DNA of 64,000 bases from Mesorhizobium amorphae (GTDB lineage Bacteria > Pseudomonadota > Alphaproteobacteria > Rhizobiales > Rhizobiaceae), in NCBI RefSeq assembly GCF_014843845.1, contig NZ_JHQS01000131.1, positions 1 through 64,000 of the forward strand. Reading direction: 5' to 3'. Both the position numbers and the translations under genes were made by a program. This document shows positions 1 to 7,744 of the stretch, one piece after another. The notes beneath the pieces are model-generated. The model saw only the letters and a program-made list of their open reading frames with translations. It made no database searches and was not told where the DNA came from. Position 1 is the first letter of the stretch. The number at the start of each line of letters is the position of its first letter.

Positions 1-61
1 AATCTGGAAGCCTATGAATCATGCCTCAACGCAAATTTGAATCCTGAATGTCGATTGGACC

Positions 62-110
62 TAGAGCAATTCCAGGAAAACCGTTTCACATTCTTCCTGG
101 AATTGCTCTA
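62..110. repeat. Palindromic intergenic repeat, family R2, copy 1
   Basis: Two perfectly complementary 17-nt arms (62-78 and 94-110, built around GCAATTCCAGGAA) flank a 15-nt loop. The distal arm contains the TAG stop codon of the flavoprotein gene that ends at 108, so the element abuts or replaced the end of that gene. A related, less symmetrical copy lies at 19762-19815. Similar AGAGCAATTCCAGGAA elements are common between genes in rhizobial genomes (from memory). It could also act as a weak terminator for the minus-strand gene. Confidence 0.7.
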
Positions 111-1484
111 AGCGAACGGCTTCAGATCCTGGGCGATGGTCGGCAGAAGTTCCGAGACGTTCGGGTGGATATGCATCGCGCGTGCCAGCGTCGAGATGGG
201 CGCCTTGGCATACATCAGGTCGAGCACGCAGTGGATCGCCTCATCGCCGCCGGGGCCGAGCACCGCGCAGCCGAGGATTTCTCCGGTGTCGGCATCGGCC
301 AGGATCTTCATGAACCCTTGCGTCTCGCCCTTTTCAACGGCGCGGCCGACACGGGTCATCGGCCGCTGGCCGACCAGAGCGCGCCGGCCGGATTTTCTCA
401 CCGCCGCTTCAGTCATGCCGCAGCGGCCGAGCGGCGGGTCGATGTAGAGAGCATAGGCCTCGATGCGGTCGCTGACCTTGCGCGGGTCGTTGTCGAGCAG
501 ATTGGCGGCGACGATCTCGTAGTCGTTGTAGGAGGTGTGGGTGAAGGCGCCCTTGCCGTTGCAGTCGCCCATTGCCCAGATGCCGGGCACGCTGGTGCGC
601 AGCTGGTCGTCGACGACGACGAAACCGCGCCTGTCGACCTCGACGCCGGCCTTGTCTAGGCCGAGATCGTCGGTGTTGGGGGTACGGCCGAGCGCCAGCA
701 GCACATGCGAGCCGACCGCCGGCGCCTTGCCGGCAGAGAAGGTCACGGCAATGTCGTCGCCTTGCCTGGCAAAGCCGATATCGTCGGCGCCGGTGTGGAC
801 GGTGATGCCCTCATTCTCGAGGATGGACAGGATGGCGGCCGAGACGTCCTCGTCCTCGCGGCCGGTCAGGCGCGGGCTCTTTTCGATGACGGTGACTTCT
901 GCGCCGAAGCGGCGGAACATCTGCGCGAATTCGAGCGAGATGTAGCTGCCGCCGACGACGACGAGATGGCGCGGCAATATTTCGAGATCCATCATCGACG
1001 AATTGGTCAGATAGTCGATGTCGTGGATGCCGGGCAGGTCCGGCACCGAGGCGCGGCCACCGGTGTTGAGGAAGATCTTTGGCGCGGTCAAAAGGTCGTC
1101 GCCGACGCGCACGGTGTTGGCGGATTCGAAGCGCGCATGGCCGCGATAAAGCGTGCATTTGTCCATGCCGGCGATCCAGGTCTCGAGCCCAGTGCGGGAA
1201 GCGCCCGACACCTTGTCCTTGCGCGCCTTGATCGCTTTATAATCGACGCCGACGGGACCGCCGAGCGTCACGCCATAGTCGGCAGCGCGGCGGGCGAGAT
1301 GCGCCGCATAGGCGCTGGCGACCATGGTCTTGGTCGGAATGCAGCCGGTGTTGACGCAGGTGCCGCCGACCAGCTTGCGCTCGACCAGCGCCACGCTCAT
1401 GCCGGCCGCGTTCAGCCGGCCGGCGAGCGGCGTACCGGCCTGTCCGGCGCCGATGATGATGGCGTCGAAGGTCTTTGCCGTCAT
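108..1484 (-). CDS. FAD-dependent pyridine nucleotide-disulfide oxidoreductase (mercuric reductase/dihydrolipoamide dehydrogenase-like)
   Basis: A 458-residue flavoprotein of the class I disulfide reductase family. The N-terminal FAD-binding motif GAGQAG is at about residues 11-16. The redox-active pair is in GGTCVNTGCIPTK (CxxxxC) at about 40-52, a second NAD(P)-binding GGSYISLEFA segment is near 175, and the C-terminal dimerisation domain carries the His-Pro-Glu element HPNVSELLP. The N-terminal heavy-metal-binding domain of true MerA is absent, and no E2/E3 genes are nearby, so the substrate is unknown; a soluble cytosolic thiol/disulfide reductase is likely. The start at 1484 overlaps the stop of the upstream DUF4126 gene in an ATGA arrangement, indicating translational coupling. 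A longer reading frame upstream is only the out-of-frame shadow of that membrane protein gene. Confidence 0.88.
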   Translation of the reverse strand: MTAKTFDAIIIGAGQAGTPLAGRLNAAGMSVALVERKLVGGTCVNTGCIPTKTMVASAYAAHLARRAADYGVTLGGPVGVDYKAIKARKDKVSGASRTGLETWIAGMDKCTLYRGHARFESANTVRVGDDLLTAPKIFLNTGGRASVPDLPGIHDIDYLTNSSMMDLEILPRHLVVVGGSYISLEFAQMFRRFGAEVTVIEKSPRLTGREDEDVSAAILSILENEGITVHTGADDIGFARQGDDIAVTFSAGKAPAVGSHVLLALGRTPNTDDLGLDKAGVEVDRRGFVVVDDQLRTSVPGIWAMGDCNGKGAFTHTSYNDYEIVAANLLDNDPRKVSDRIEAYALYIDPPLGRCGMTEAAVRKSGRRALVGQRPMTRVGRAVEKGETQGFMKILADADTGEILGCAVLGPGGDEAIHCVLDLMYAKAPISTLARAMHIHPNVSELLPTIAQDLKPFA

Positions 1485-1942
1485 GCCACGGCCGCCACGA
1501 CGAGCAGGCCGCCGATGATCGCCACCGCGTCCTCGATGAAAGCGGCGGGCGGGTCCTTGCCGAACGCAGCGGCCAGCCGGCCGCGCACTTCGGCGCCGCC
1601 ATACGTGCCGATCACCGCGCCGATGGCGCCGGCGATGAGCCCGCCGATGGTAACGCCGCCGGTCGCGCCGATCACCGCGCCGGCGAAGGCGCCGGCGATG
1701 ATGCGCGCGCCGAACTGCTGCGGCACTTTTCTGCTCGGCGTCGACGGCAGTTGATCGGTTACCAGTTCGACGATGGCCAGGATGGTGAAGATTCCGACGG
1801 CGGCCCAGTGGCCCATGAAGCTCGCCCAGGTGCCTGACACTGGCAGCCAGCCGAGATAGGCGCCCCAGGCAACCGCGGCAGGCGCGGTCATGGCGCGCAG
1901 ACCGGCAATGACGCCGATCAGCAGTGCAAGCAGGTAAAGCAT
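1481..1942 (-). CDS. DUF4126-like integral membrane protein
   Basis: A 153-residue very hydrophobic protein with a probable N-terminal membrane segment (MLYLLALLIGVIAGLRAMTA). Two glycine/alanine-rich hydrophobic stretches follow (about residues 78-110) that look like helical hairpins with GxxxG-type packing. The pattern fits DUF4126, a family of small bacterial membrane proteins without known function. It is the first gene of a two-gene operon with the downstream flavoprotein, overlapping by 4 nt. No catalytic residue is obvious. Co-transcription with a disulfide reductase may mean a redox-linked membrane function, but that is inference. Confidence 0.75.
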   Translation of the reverse strand: MLYLLALLIGVIAGLRAMTAPAAVAWGAYLGWLPVSGTWASFMGHWAAVGIFTILAIVELVTDQLPSTPSRKVPQQFGARIIAGAFAGAVIGATGGVTIGGLIAGAIGAVIGTYGGAEVRGRLAAAFGKDPPAAFIEDAVAIIGGLLVVAAVA

Positions 1943-2083
1943 GATTGACCCCCCTCGATATCAGGGCCGCGAGAGCCCTGCCGGCGCAAGCTAGCATAGG
2001 TCGAACATTTGACCAGAGTCAGTGCCGGCGCTTCTGTACTTTAGTAAAACAACGAACACGACGCAGAGACAGGAGACACCGCC

Positions 2084-2641
2084 ATGGCCGGAAGCGAGCG
2101 CACGAAAATGGCGGCGGGCGAATGGTATACGTGCCTGGATGACGAACTGGAGGCGTTGCGCGTCATCGCGCGCGACGCTTTGTTCGAGCACAATTCGCTC
2201 CCGCCGGGGCAACGTGGAAACCTCGGGCCAAGCCTGAGGGCGCTGCTTGGAAGCACGGGCGAGGGCGCGCGGATCGAGGCGCCGTTCCACTGCGCCTACG
2301 GCTTCAACGTCTTTCTCGGCGACGGCGCATTCCTCAATGCCGGCTGCACCATTCTCGATACGGCAACGGTGCGCATCGGCAAGCGGACGCTGCTCGGCCC
2401 CAACGTGCAGATCTATTGCGCCGAGCACCACAGAGAGGCGGCCGGGCGGCAGGCAGGGCTGGAGATCGCAAAGCCGGTCGCCATTGGCGACAACGCCTGG
2501 ATCGGCGGCAGCGCGATCATCCTCGGCGGCGTCAGCATCGGCGAGGGCGCCATTGTCGGTGCTGGTTCGGTGGTGACGCGGGATGTGCCGGCCAATACGA
2601 CCGTGGTCGGCAATCCGGCGCGGTCGATCAAGCAGCGCTGA
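2084..2641 (+). CDS. Sugar O-acetyltransferase (maltose O-acetyltransferase/NodL family)
   Basis: A 185-residue left-handed beta-helix acyltransferase. The N-terminal MAGEWYTCLDDEL-type segment matches the Mac domain (about residues 9-60) of maltose/galactoside acetyltransferases. The C-terminal part shows hexapeptide repeats (IGDNAWIGGSAIILGGVSIG) ending in the family-typical VVGNPARSI. The catalytic His is expected in CAEHHREAAGR (about 122-132). These enzymes transfer acetyl from acetyl-CoA to the 6-OH of sugars in the cytosol. NodL, which acetylates Nod factors, is a relative, but no nod genes are in view, so a general housekeeping or detoxifying acetyltransferase is more likely. The start is preceded by GACAGGAGA at good spacing. 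Confidence 0.88.
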   Translation: MAGSERTKMAAGEWYTCLDDELEALRVIARDALFEHNSLPPGQRGNLGPSLRALLGSTGEGARIEAPFHCAYGFNVFLGDGAFLNAGCTILDTATVRIGKRTLLGPNVQIYCAEHHREAAGRQAGLEIAKPVAIGDNAWIGGSAIILGGVSIGEGAIVGAGSVVTRDVPANTTVVGNPARSIKQR

Positions 2642-2663
2642 GCGGTTCCTGGGCGACTGCCGC

Positions 2664-3650
2664 TCAGAGCGCCGCGGCGTGGGGCCCGCCCTGAGCAATC
2701 TTTGAAAATTCGCGCCTGTACTGCATCGGTGAGGTTCTGAGCCGCGCCGCGAAATGCTGGCGGAGCGAGGTGGCGCTGCCGAAACCGGCCTCGAAGGCCA
2801 CCATATCCATCGATTTGTCGGTCGCCTCCAGCAGCCTTTGCGCCAGCGCCACACGCAGGTCGGCCAGCCAGTCGCCAAAGCTGGTGCCGATCGATTGCTG
2901 AAAACGGCGCGTGAACGTCCGGCGGGTGAGGCCGGCGGCATTGGCGACGCTGTCGAGGCTGTGCTTTTCGCCGAGCGTCTTGCGCACCTGGTCGAGAGCC
3001 TGCGCGAAGCGGTCGGCGGTCGGCGTTTTCGCCACCGGACGTTCGATGAACTGCGCCTGTCCACCTTGCCGGTGCGGTGACAGGACAATGTGGCGGGCGA
3101 GCCGCAGCGCCAATTCCGCGCCATAGCGGGCGCGTACGATGTGGAGGCAACAATCCAGCCCGGCGGCGACGCCGGCCGATGTCACGATGTCGCCGTCGTC
3201 GACATAGAGCACATCCGCGTCGAGGATGATGTCGGGATGAAGTGCCTGCAACTGGTCCGTATAGGCCCAGTGCGTCGTCGCCCGCCGTCCCGCAAGCAGG
3301 CCGGCGGCGGCGATGGCGAAGGTACCGAGGCAGAGCCCGACGATCAGCGCTCCGCGGCGATGGGCGCGGGTGAGCGCGTCCGTCAGCACGGCGGGAAGCG
3401 GCGCTTCGAGATCCTTCCAGCTTGGGACGATGACGATATCGGCCTCGTCGAGGGCGGAGAGCCCGTGCGGAACGGAAATGCTCAGCCCGCCATCGGTATG
3501 GATTGCGCCCTGTTCCATCGCACAGACGCGGAAGTCGAAGCGTGGCAGGCCAAGTCTGGTGCGGTCTGCGCCGAACACCAGGCACGGCACGGAGAGGTGG
3601 AATGGACTGATGCCGTCGAAAGCGATGGCGGCGATGATCGGATCTGCCAT
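2664..3650 (-). CDS. GlxA-type transcriptional regulator (DJ-1/PfpI domain plus AraC helix-turn-helix)
   Basis: A 328-residue two-domain regulator. Residues 1-170 form a DJ-1/PfpI-like class I amidotransferase fold with the nucleophile-elbow cysteine in GLCLGTF. Residues about 220-320 form an AraC-type double helix-turn-helix (LDSVANAAGLTRRTFTRRF, then MDMVAFEAGFGSATSLRQHF). Relatives sense small nitrogenous ligands and activate adjacent catabolic genes. It is divergent from the isochorismatase-like hydrolase at 3777, which is the likely target. The start at 3650 (MADPII) was preferred over an upstream in-frame ATG because it aligns with the usual family N-terminus. A putative operator lies at 3677-3711. 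Confidence 0.88.
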   Translation of the reverse strand: MADPIIAAIAFDGISPFHLSVPCLVFGADRTRLGLPRFDFRVCAMEQGAIHTDGGLSISVPHGLSALDEADIVIVPSWKDLEAPLPAVLTDALTRAHRRGALIVGLCLGTFAIAAAGLLAGRRATTHWAYTDQLQALHPDIILDADVLYVDDGDIVTSAGVAAGLDCCLHIVRARYGAELALRLARHIVLSPHRQGGQAQFIERPVAKTPTADRFAQALDQVRKTLGEKHSLDSVANAAGLTRRTFTRRFQQSIGTSFGDWLADLRVALAQRLLEATDKSMDMVAFEAGFGSATSLRQHFAARLRTSPMQYRREFSKIAQGGPHAAAL

Positions 3651-3676
3651 GGGACACCTTTGGCTGAAAAGCAATT

Positions 3677-3711
3677 TGTCCCGATTCTTTCGAACGATGT
3701 CAACCGGGACA
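3677..3711. promoter_or_regulatory. Putative operator of the GlxA/AraC regulator (inverted TGTCCCG half-sites)
   Basis: Two inverted half-sites, TGTCCCGATT at 3677-3686 and AACCGGGACA at 3702-3711, are separated by 15 nt. They lie in the intergenic region between the GlxA-type regulator and the isochorismatase-like gene. Their symmetry and position fit a regulator binding site controlling one or both genes. No consensus for this regulator is known to me. Confidence 0.4.
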
Positions 3712-3776
3712 CTTTTGGAGGATCGGCGGCACGCCTATCCTCGCCCAATCAGATCCAAGCCCGAAAGGAAAACACC

Positions 3777-4424
3777 ATGTCTGCAGCAGCCAACAGCAAG
3801 CCGCCGCGCCGCGCGCTCGTCGTCGTCGATGTCCAGAACGACTATGACGGCGGCAACCTCGCCATCCAGCATCCGCCGTTCCGCGACAGCGTCGTCAACG
3901 TGGCGCGCGCCATGGACGCGGCCGCCGGGGCCGGCGTGAAGGTCGTGGTCGTCAAGCAAATGGCGCCGGAGACATCGCCGATCTTCGCCAAGGGCAGCCA
4001 TGGTGGCGAACTGCATCCGGAGATCGCCAGACGAAGCCGCGACCATTATGTCGAAAAGACCTTGCCCTCCGCCTTCACCGGCACGGACCTCGAGGAATGG
4101 CTGCGTGCCAACGCGATCGATACGATCGCGGTTGTCGGCTACATGACGCACAATTGCGATCTCTCGACCATCATCCACGCCGTGCATATGGGTTTTGCAG
4201 TCGAGTTCCTCTCCGACGCCACCGGCTCGGTGCCCTATGCCAACAGCGCCGGCTATGCCTCGGCCGAGGACATCCATCGCGTGGTAAGCATCATCCTGCA
4301 ATCGCGCTTCGCGGCGGTGCTCAAGACCGCCGAGTGGATCGATTGCCTGACGTCGGGCGCGCTGCCGGAGCGCGACACGATCTATGCGTCCAACCAGCGG
4401 GCGCTGGCGCGCAACGCCGCTTAA
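3777..4424 (+). CDS. Cysteine hydrolase, isochorismatase-like family
   Basis: A 215-residue protein with the isochorismatase-like fold. The catalytic triad is recognisable: Asp in VVDVQNDY (about residue 17), Lys in YVEKTLPSAF (about 86), and the nucleophilic Cys in GYMTHNCDLST (about 127). Family members hydrolyse amides such as nicotinamide, N-carbamoylsarcosine, ureidoacrylate or biuret. The exact substrate cannot be read here. It is divergent from a GlxA-type regulator, a common pairing for inducible amide or amine catabolism. The start at 3777 has GAAAGGAAAACACC upstream and matches the family N-terminus; the open frame extends further 5' but that part runs antisense to the regulator. 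Confidence 0.88.
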   Translation: MSAAANSKPPRRALVVVDVQNDYDGGNLAIQHPPFRDSVVNVARAMDAAAGAGVKVVVVKQMAPETSPIFAKGSHGGELHPEIARRSRDHYVEKTLPSAFTGTDLEEWLRANAIDTIAVVGYMTHNCDLSTIIHAVHMGFAVEFLSDATGSVPYANSAGYASAEDIHRVVSIILQSRFAAVLKTAEWIDCLTSGALPERDTIYASNQRALARNAA

Positions 4425-4440
4425 GTCAGCACGATCCGCA

Positions 4441-4474
4441 AACAGAAGGGGCACCGCATTGGCTGCGGCGCTCC
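4441..4474 (-). terminator. Weak candidate terminator downstream of fhs
   Basis: Read on the minus strand after the fhs stop, an 11-bp imperfect hairpin (arms 4464-4474 and 4448-4458, one A-C mismatch and one G-U pair) is followed by TTCTGTTT. It lies between the convergent hydrolase and fhs genes. The U-tract is interrupted, so efficiency is uncertain. Confidence 0.35.
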
Positions 4475-4494
4475 TTGCTGCATGTGGTCCACCC

Positions 4495-6174
4495 TTAGAA
4501 CAGGCCTTCGATCTGGCCGGTCTCGTTGAGGAAGATCTTTTCCGAGGACGGTGCCTTGGGCAGGCCGGGCATGGTCATGACTTCGCCGCAGATGATGACG
4601 ACGAAGCCGGCGCCGGCCGACAGCCTGACTTCGCGCACCGGCACGGTGTGGCCGGTCGGCGCGCCGCGCAGGTTCGGGTCGGTCGAGAAGGAATACTGGG
4701 TCTTGGCCATGCAGACCGGCAGATTGCCGTAGCCGGCCTGTTCCCAACCGTGCAGCTGGTCGCGGATCGACTTGTCGGCGATCGCCTCGTCGCCGCGATA
4801 GATGCGCTTGACGATGGTGTTGATTTTCTCGAACAGCGGCATCTCGTCGGGATAGAGCGGCGAGAACTGCGAGGCGCCTGACTCGGCGATCTCGACCACC
4901 TTCTTCGCCAGATCCTCGATGCCGGCCGAGCCCTGGGCCCAGTGCTTGCACAGGATCGCCTGGGCGCCGAGCGAGGCGACGAAATCCTTCATCGCCTGGA
5001 TTTCGGTGTCGGTGTCGGTGGTGAAGTGATTGATCGCCACAACCGCGGGCACGCCGAACTGTTTCACGTTCTCGATGTGGCGGCCGAGGTTGAGGCAGCC
5101 CTTCTTGACCGCCTCGATGTTCTCCTTGCCGAGGTCTTCCTTCTTGACGCCGCCATTCATCTTCATGGCGCGCACGGTGGCGACGATGACGGCAGCCGCC
5201 GGCTTCAGGCCGGCCTTGCGGCACTTGATGTCGAAGAACTTTTCAGCACCGAGATCGGCGCCGAAACCGGCTTCGGTGACGACATAGTCGGCGAGCTTCA
5301 GCGCCGTGGTGGTGGCAACGACCGAGTTGCAGCCATGGGCGATGTTGGCGAAGGGGCCGCCATGCACGAAGGCCGGGTTGTTCTCCAGCGTCTGCACGAG
5401 GTTGGGCTGCATGGCGTCCTTCAGGAGAACGGCCATGGCGCCGTCGGCCTTGAGGTCGCGGGCATAGACCGGCGACTTGTCGCGGCGGTAGGCGACGATG
5501 ATGTCGCCGAGGCGCTTTTCGAGGTCCTTGAGGTCGGTGGCGAGGCACAGGATCGCCATGACTTCCGAGGCGACGGTGATGTCGAAGCCACCCTCGCGCG
5601 GAAAACCGTTGGCGACGCCGCCGAGCGAGCAGATGATCTCGCGCAACGCCCGGTCGTTCATGTCCATGACGCGGCGCCACACAACGCGGCGGGTGTCGAT
5701 GCCGAGCTCGTTGCCCCAGTAGATGTGGTTGTCGATCAACGCCGAAAGCAGATTGTGCGCGGTGGTGATGGCGTGGAAATCACCGGTGAAGTGGAGGTTC
5801 ATGTCCTCCATCGGCACGACCTGCGCGTAGCCGCCGCCGGCGGCACCGCCCTTGACGCCGAAATTCGGGCCAAGCGAGGCTTCGCGGATGCAGACGATGG
5901 CCTTCTTGCCGATGCGGTTGAGGCCGTCGCCGAGGCCGACCGTCGTCGTTGTCTTGCCTTCGCCGGCCGGCGTCGGGTTGATGGCGGTGACCAGGATCAG
6001 CTTGCCGTCCTTGTTGCCCTTCACCGACTTGATGAACTCGGCGGAGATTTTCGCCTTGTCGTGGCCGTAAGGCAAAAGATGCTCGGTCGGGATGCCGATC
6101 TTTTGGCCGATCTCCTGGATCTGCTTCTTCTTGGCGGCGCGCGCGATCTCGATGTCGGACTTCACTTCGGCCAT
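4495..6174 (-). CDS. fhs: Formate--tetrahydrofolate ligase
   Basis: A 559-residue protein matching the family length closely. It makes 10-formyl-tetrahydrofolate from formate, THF and ATP in cytosolic one-carbon metabolism. Visible landmarks are the P-loop-like TPAGEGKTTTTVGLGDGL (about residues 67-84), the REASLGPNFGVKGGAAGGGYAQV signature just downstream (given in part: GPNFGVKGGAAGGGYAQV), and the family-typical C-terminus with MTMPGLPKAPSSEKI. It is transcribed alone, with a long upstream region (6175-6606) and a possible weak hairpin behind it. No broken or missing region is seen. It may supply formyl units for purine synthesis or recycle formate. Confidence 0.97.
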   Translation of the reverse strand: MAEVKSDIEIARAAKKKQIQEIGQKIGIPTEHLLPYGHDKAKISAEFIKSVKGNKDGKLILVTAINPTPAGEGKTTTTVGLGDGLNRIGKKAIVCIREASLGPNFGVKGGAAGGGYAQVVPMEDMNLHFTGDFHAITTAHNLLSALIDNHIYWGNELGIDTRRVVWRRVMDMNDRALREIICSLGGVANGFPREGGFDITVASEVMAILCLATDLKDLEKRLGDIIVAYRRDKSPVYARDLKADGAMAVLLKDAMQPNLVQTLENNPAFVHGGPFANIAHGCNSVVATTTALKLADYVVTEAGFGADLGAEKFFDIKCRKAGLKPAAAVIVATVRAMKMNGGVKKEDLGKENIEAVKKGCLNLGRHIENVKQFGVPAVVAINHFTTDTDTEIQAMKDFVASLGAQAILCKHWAQGSAGIEDLAKKVVEIAESGASQFSPLYPDEMPLFEKINTIVKRIYRGDEAIADKSIRDQLHGWEQAGYGNLPVCMAKTQYSFSTDPNLRGAPTGHTVPVREVRLSAGAGFVVIICGEVMTMPGLPKAPSSEKIFLNETGQIEGLF

Positions 6175-6491
6175 GACGGCTTTCCTCTGGACTGGACGAT
6201 GGAGGGGACGGGTTTAATCAGTTTGGTCGCAAGCAAGCTCGAAACGGCCCGGCACTGCAGGCGCGGGCATGTTCTACCCTTGTCGCTGCCTTGGCGTCAA
6301 CCTTCATGCAACTATGTTTCCCATGGAGAAAAATCTTGGTCGACCTGTCTCGGGTCTTCGCGCCCGGTTGTCGCGCCGTATAAAAGCCAGAGCGGGCGCC
6401 GGCGCGCCGTCTCAAAACAGCCGCACAATGCACGGAATGCGACAGGGGCGACGACGCAAATCAACAAGTGCCGCCCATGCCGGCAAAACCG
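6175..6491. other. Intergenic region upstream of fhs, no gene seen
   Basis: About 315 nt between the fhs start and the DUF2333-tail remnant. It must hold the fhs promoter and leader. Short frames present here have neither a convincing ribosome-binding site nor recognisable protein features. I looked for riboswitch-like stems and obvious operator palindromes and saw none I could support. Confidence 0.5.
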
Positions 6492-6578
6492 CTACTGCGT
6501 CAGCACATTGCTGATCTCGACCATGTTGGAACGGACTCTCAGCACATAAAAACCCATCGTCGTCAGGTGGGGCCATCC
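6492..6578 (-). pseudogene. Diverged remnant of a second DUF2333 3' end
   Basis: Read on the minus strand, these 29 codons encode a peptide with HLTTMGFYVLRVRSN followed by a TAG stop. Over its last 25 residues it matches the C-terminus of the intact DUF2333 protein just upstream at 18 positions. The nucleotide sequences are clearly diverged, so it is not a recent tandem duplication. There is no room for the rest of the gene, so this is an orphan 3' fragment. Likely origins are an old duplication or replacement of the resident gene by a foreign allele with crossover near the 3' end. Confidence 0.72.
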
Positions 6579-6606
6579 TCGCGGCGGTGCCGGCGCGGTT
6601 TCAAGC

Positions 6607-7728
6607 TCAGCGGTCGAGAACCGATCGGACCTCAACGAGATTGGAGCGGACCCGCAGCATGTAGAATCCCATGGTGGTCAAGTGGGATGGCATGATCCAA
6701 CCGTCCTCCCGACCATTTGAGATGATGAGGGGTCGAATTTTCAGCGCCGCCTGAAACTGCTGGTCGAGTTGGTCCCAGAGCGGACCCAGCCCGCGAGTGT
6801 CGATAACGGCCTTGAAATCAGTGCGCGTGGCTTTCAGGATTCCGTAATAACCGTAGAGCTGTCCATAGGCGAACCAGAATCGGTCGTCCGCGCGCGTATC
6901 GAACCAGCCATTGTTGTTTGTCTGCGACTGTCTGCTGAGGATATCCGATGTCGAACCGATATCACTGGCTATACGGTCGACGAACTTCGCCAGATTGTCC
7001 GCGCGGGCGTTGAACACCACCTCGCATTTCAACAGGCGGTCGTTGAAGGTGCGAAGCGACGTGATGCCTGTGCGGTAGAAGCTGGGGCTTGGCGTCTTGG
7101 GGCCGAATGGCCTAAGGCCGAAATACCACGTTTCCTCGTCGAATTCGACCGCGCCTCTTGCATCCTGCAGGTTTTGATCGATCTGGCTGGTGCCGCGCAC
7201 TCGGCCGATCGTGTCAACCAATTCGACCGCGGTGCGTCGAACAGCCTGGTGTACGCCGCGCTGGAAAGCTGCCTTGTTGTCCAGGAATGGTGTGTGATCC
7301 CAGTCCACGCCGAAGAGCCCTAACTTGTACAGGATCATCGATGAGATCCAGGCGTTTTGATTGACATTGAAATCGATCAAATCCGCCGCAACCGTCACGA
7401 TGCCAGACCTGGTACATGTCTTGACCTGGCCTTCCGCGCCTTCGTCGGTGACTTGCTCGCCGGATCCGGCCGGCGGCGCGAATGTATAAGCATCCGCATA
7501 GGCAGGATTGAAGTTCTTCCAATATTGCGTGTTCCAGAAGAAATAGGCGTACAGTCCGACCAAGATGACGATCGCCGTACCGAGCACGGCCTTCAGTATC
7601 CAGCCGCGCTGCGTGTACCAGCGGCCGGCCCACAGGAATGGCCACAGGATGGCGCCGATGGCGAGGCCGATGCCGCGGCCGATCCACTGGAAAATCCGGG
7701 TGAAGAAATTCACGATCGGATCAAGCAT
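6607..7728 (-). CDS. DUF2333 family membrane-anchored protein
   Basis: A 373-residue protein of the DUF2333 family, function unknown. Residues about 15-70 are hydrophobic with two likely segments (GIGLAIGAILWPFLWAG and WILKAVLGTAIVILVGLYAY). A large extracytoplasmic C-terminal domain without cysteine clusters or recognisable catalytic motifs follows. It is the last gene of the minus-strand operon, 16 nt after the DUF6638 gene. Base composition seems more AT-rich than its neighbours. A diverged second copy of its own 3' end follows at 6492-6578, which together suggest the gene body was exchanged with a foreign allele. A structural or stress-related role at the inner membrane is only inference. 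Confidence 0.8.
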   Translation of the reverse strand: MLDPIVNFFTRIFQWIGRGIGLAIGAILWPFLWAGRWYTQRGWILKAVLGTAIVILVGLYAYFFWNTQYWKNFNPAYADAYTFAPPAGSGEQVTDEGAEGQVKTCTRSGIVTVAADLIDFNVNQNAWISSMILYKLGLFGVDWDHTPFLDNKAAFQRGVHQAVRRTAVELVDTIGRVRGTSQIDQNLQDARGAVEFDEETWYFGLRPFGPKTPSPSFYRTGITSLRTFNDRLLKCEVVFNARADNLAKFVDRIASDIGSTSDILSRQSQTNNNGWFDTRADDRFWFAYGQLYGYYGILKATRTDFKAVIDTRGLGPLWDQLDQQFQAALKIRPLIISNGREDGWIMPSHLTTMGFYMLRVRSNLVEVRSVLDR

Positions 7729-7744
7729 GGCGATGACACCCCCA

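Noticed and set aside
3090..3776. Long in-frame 5' extension of the isochorismatase-like gene
   Set aside because: It runs antisense to the GlxA-type regulator. The ATG at 3777 has a good ribosome-binding site and the family-typical N-terminus.
6175..6491. Riboswitch or attenuator in the fhs leader
   Set aside because: A folate- or purine-linked element would be attractive, but I see no conserved-looking stem pattern or leader peptide that I can defend.
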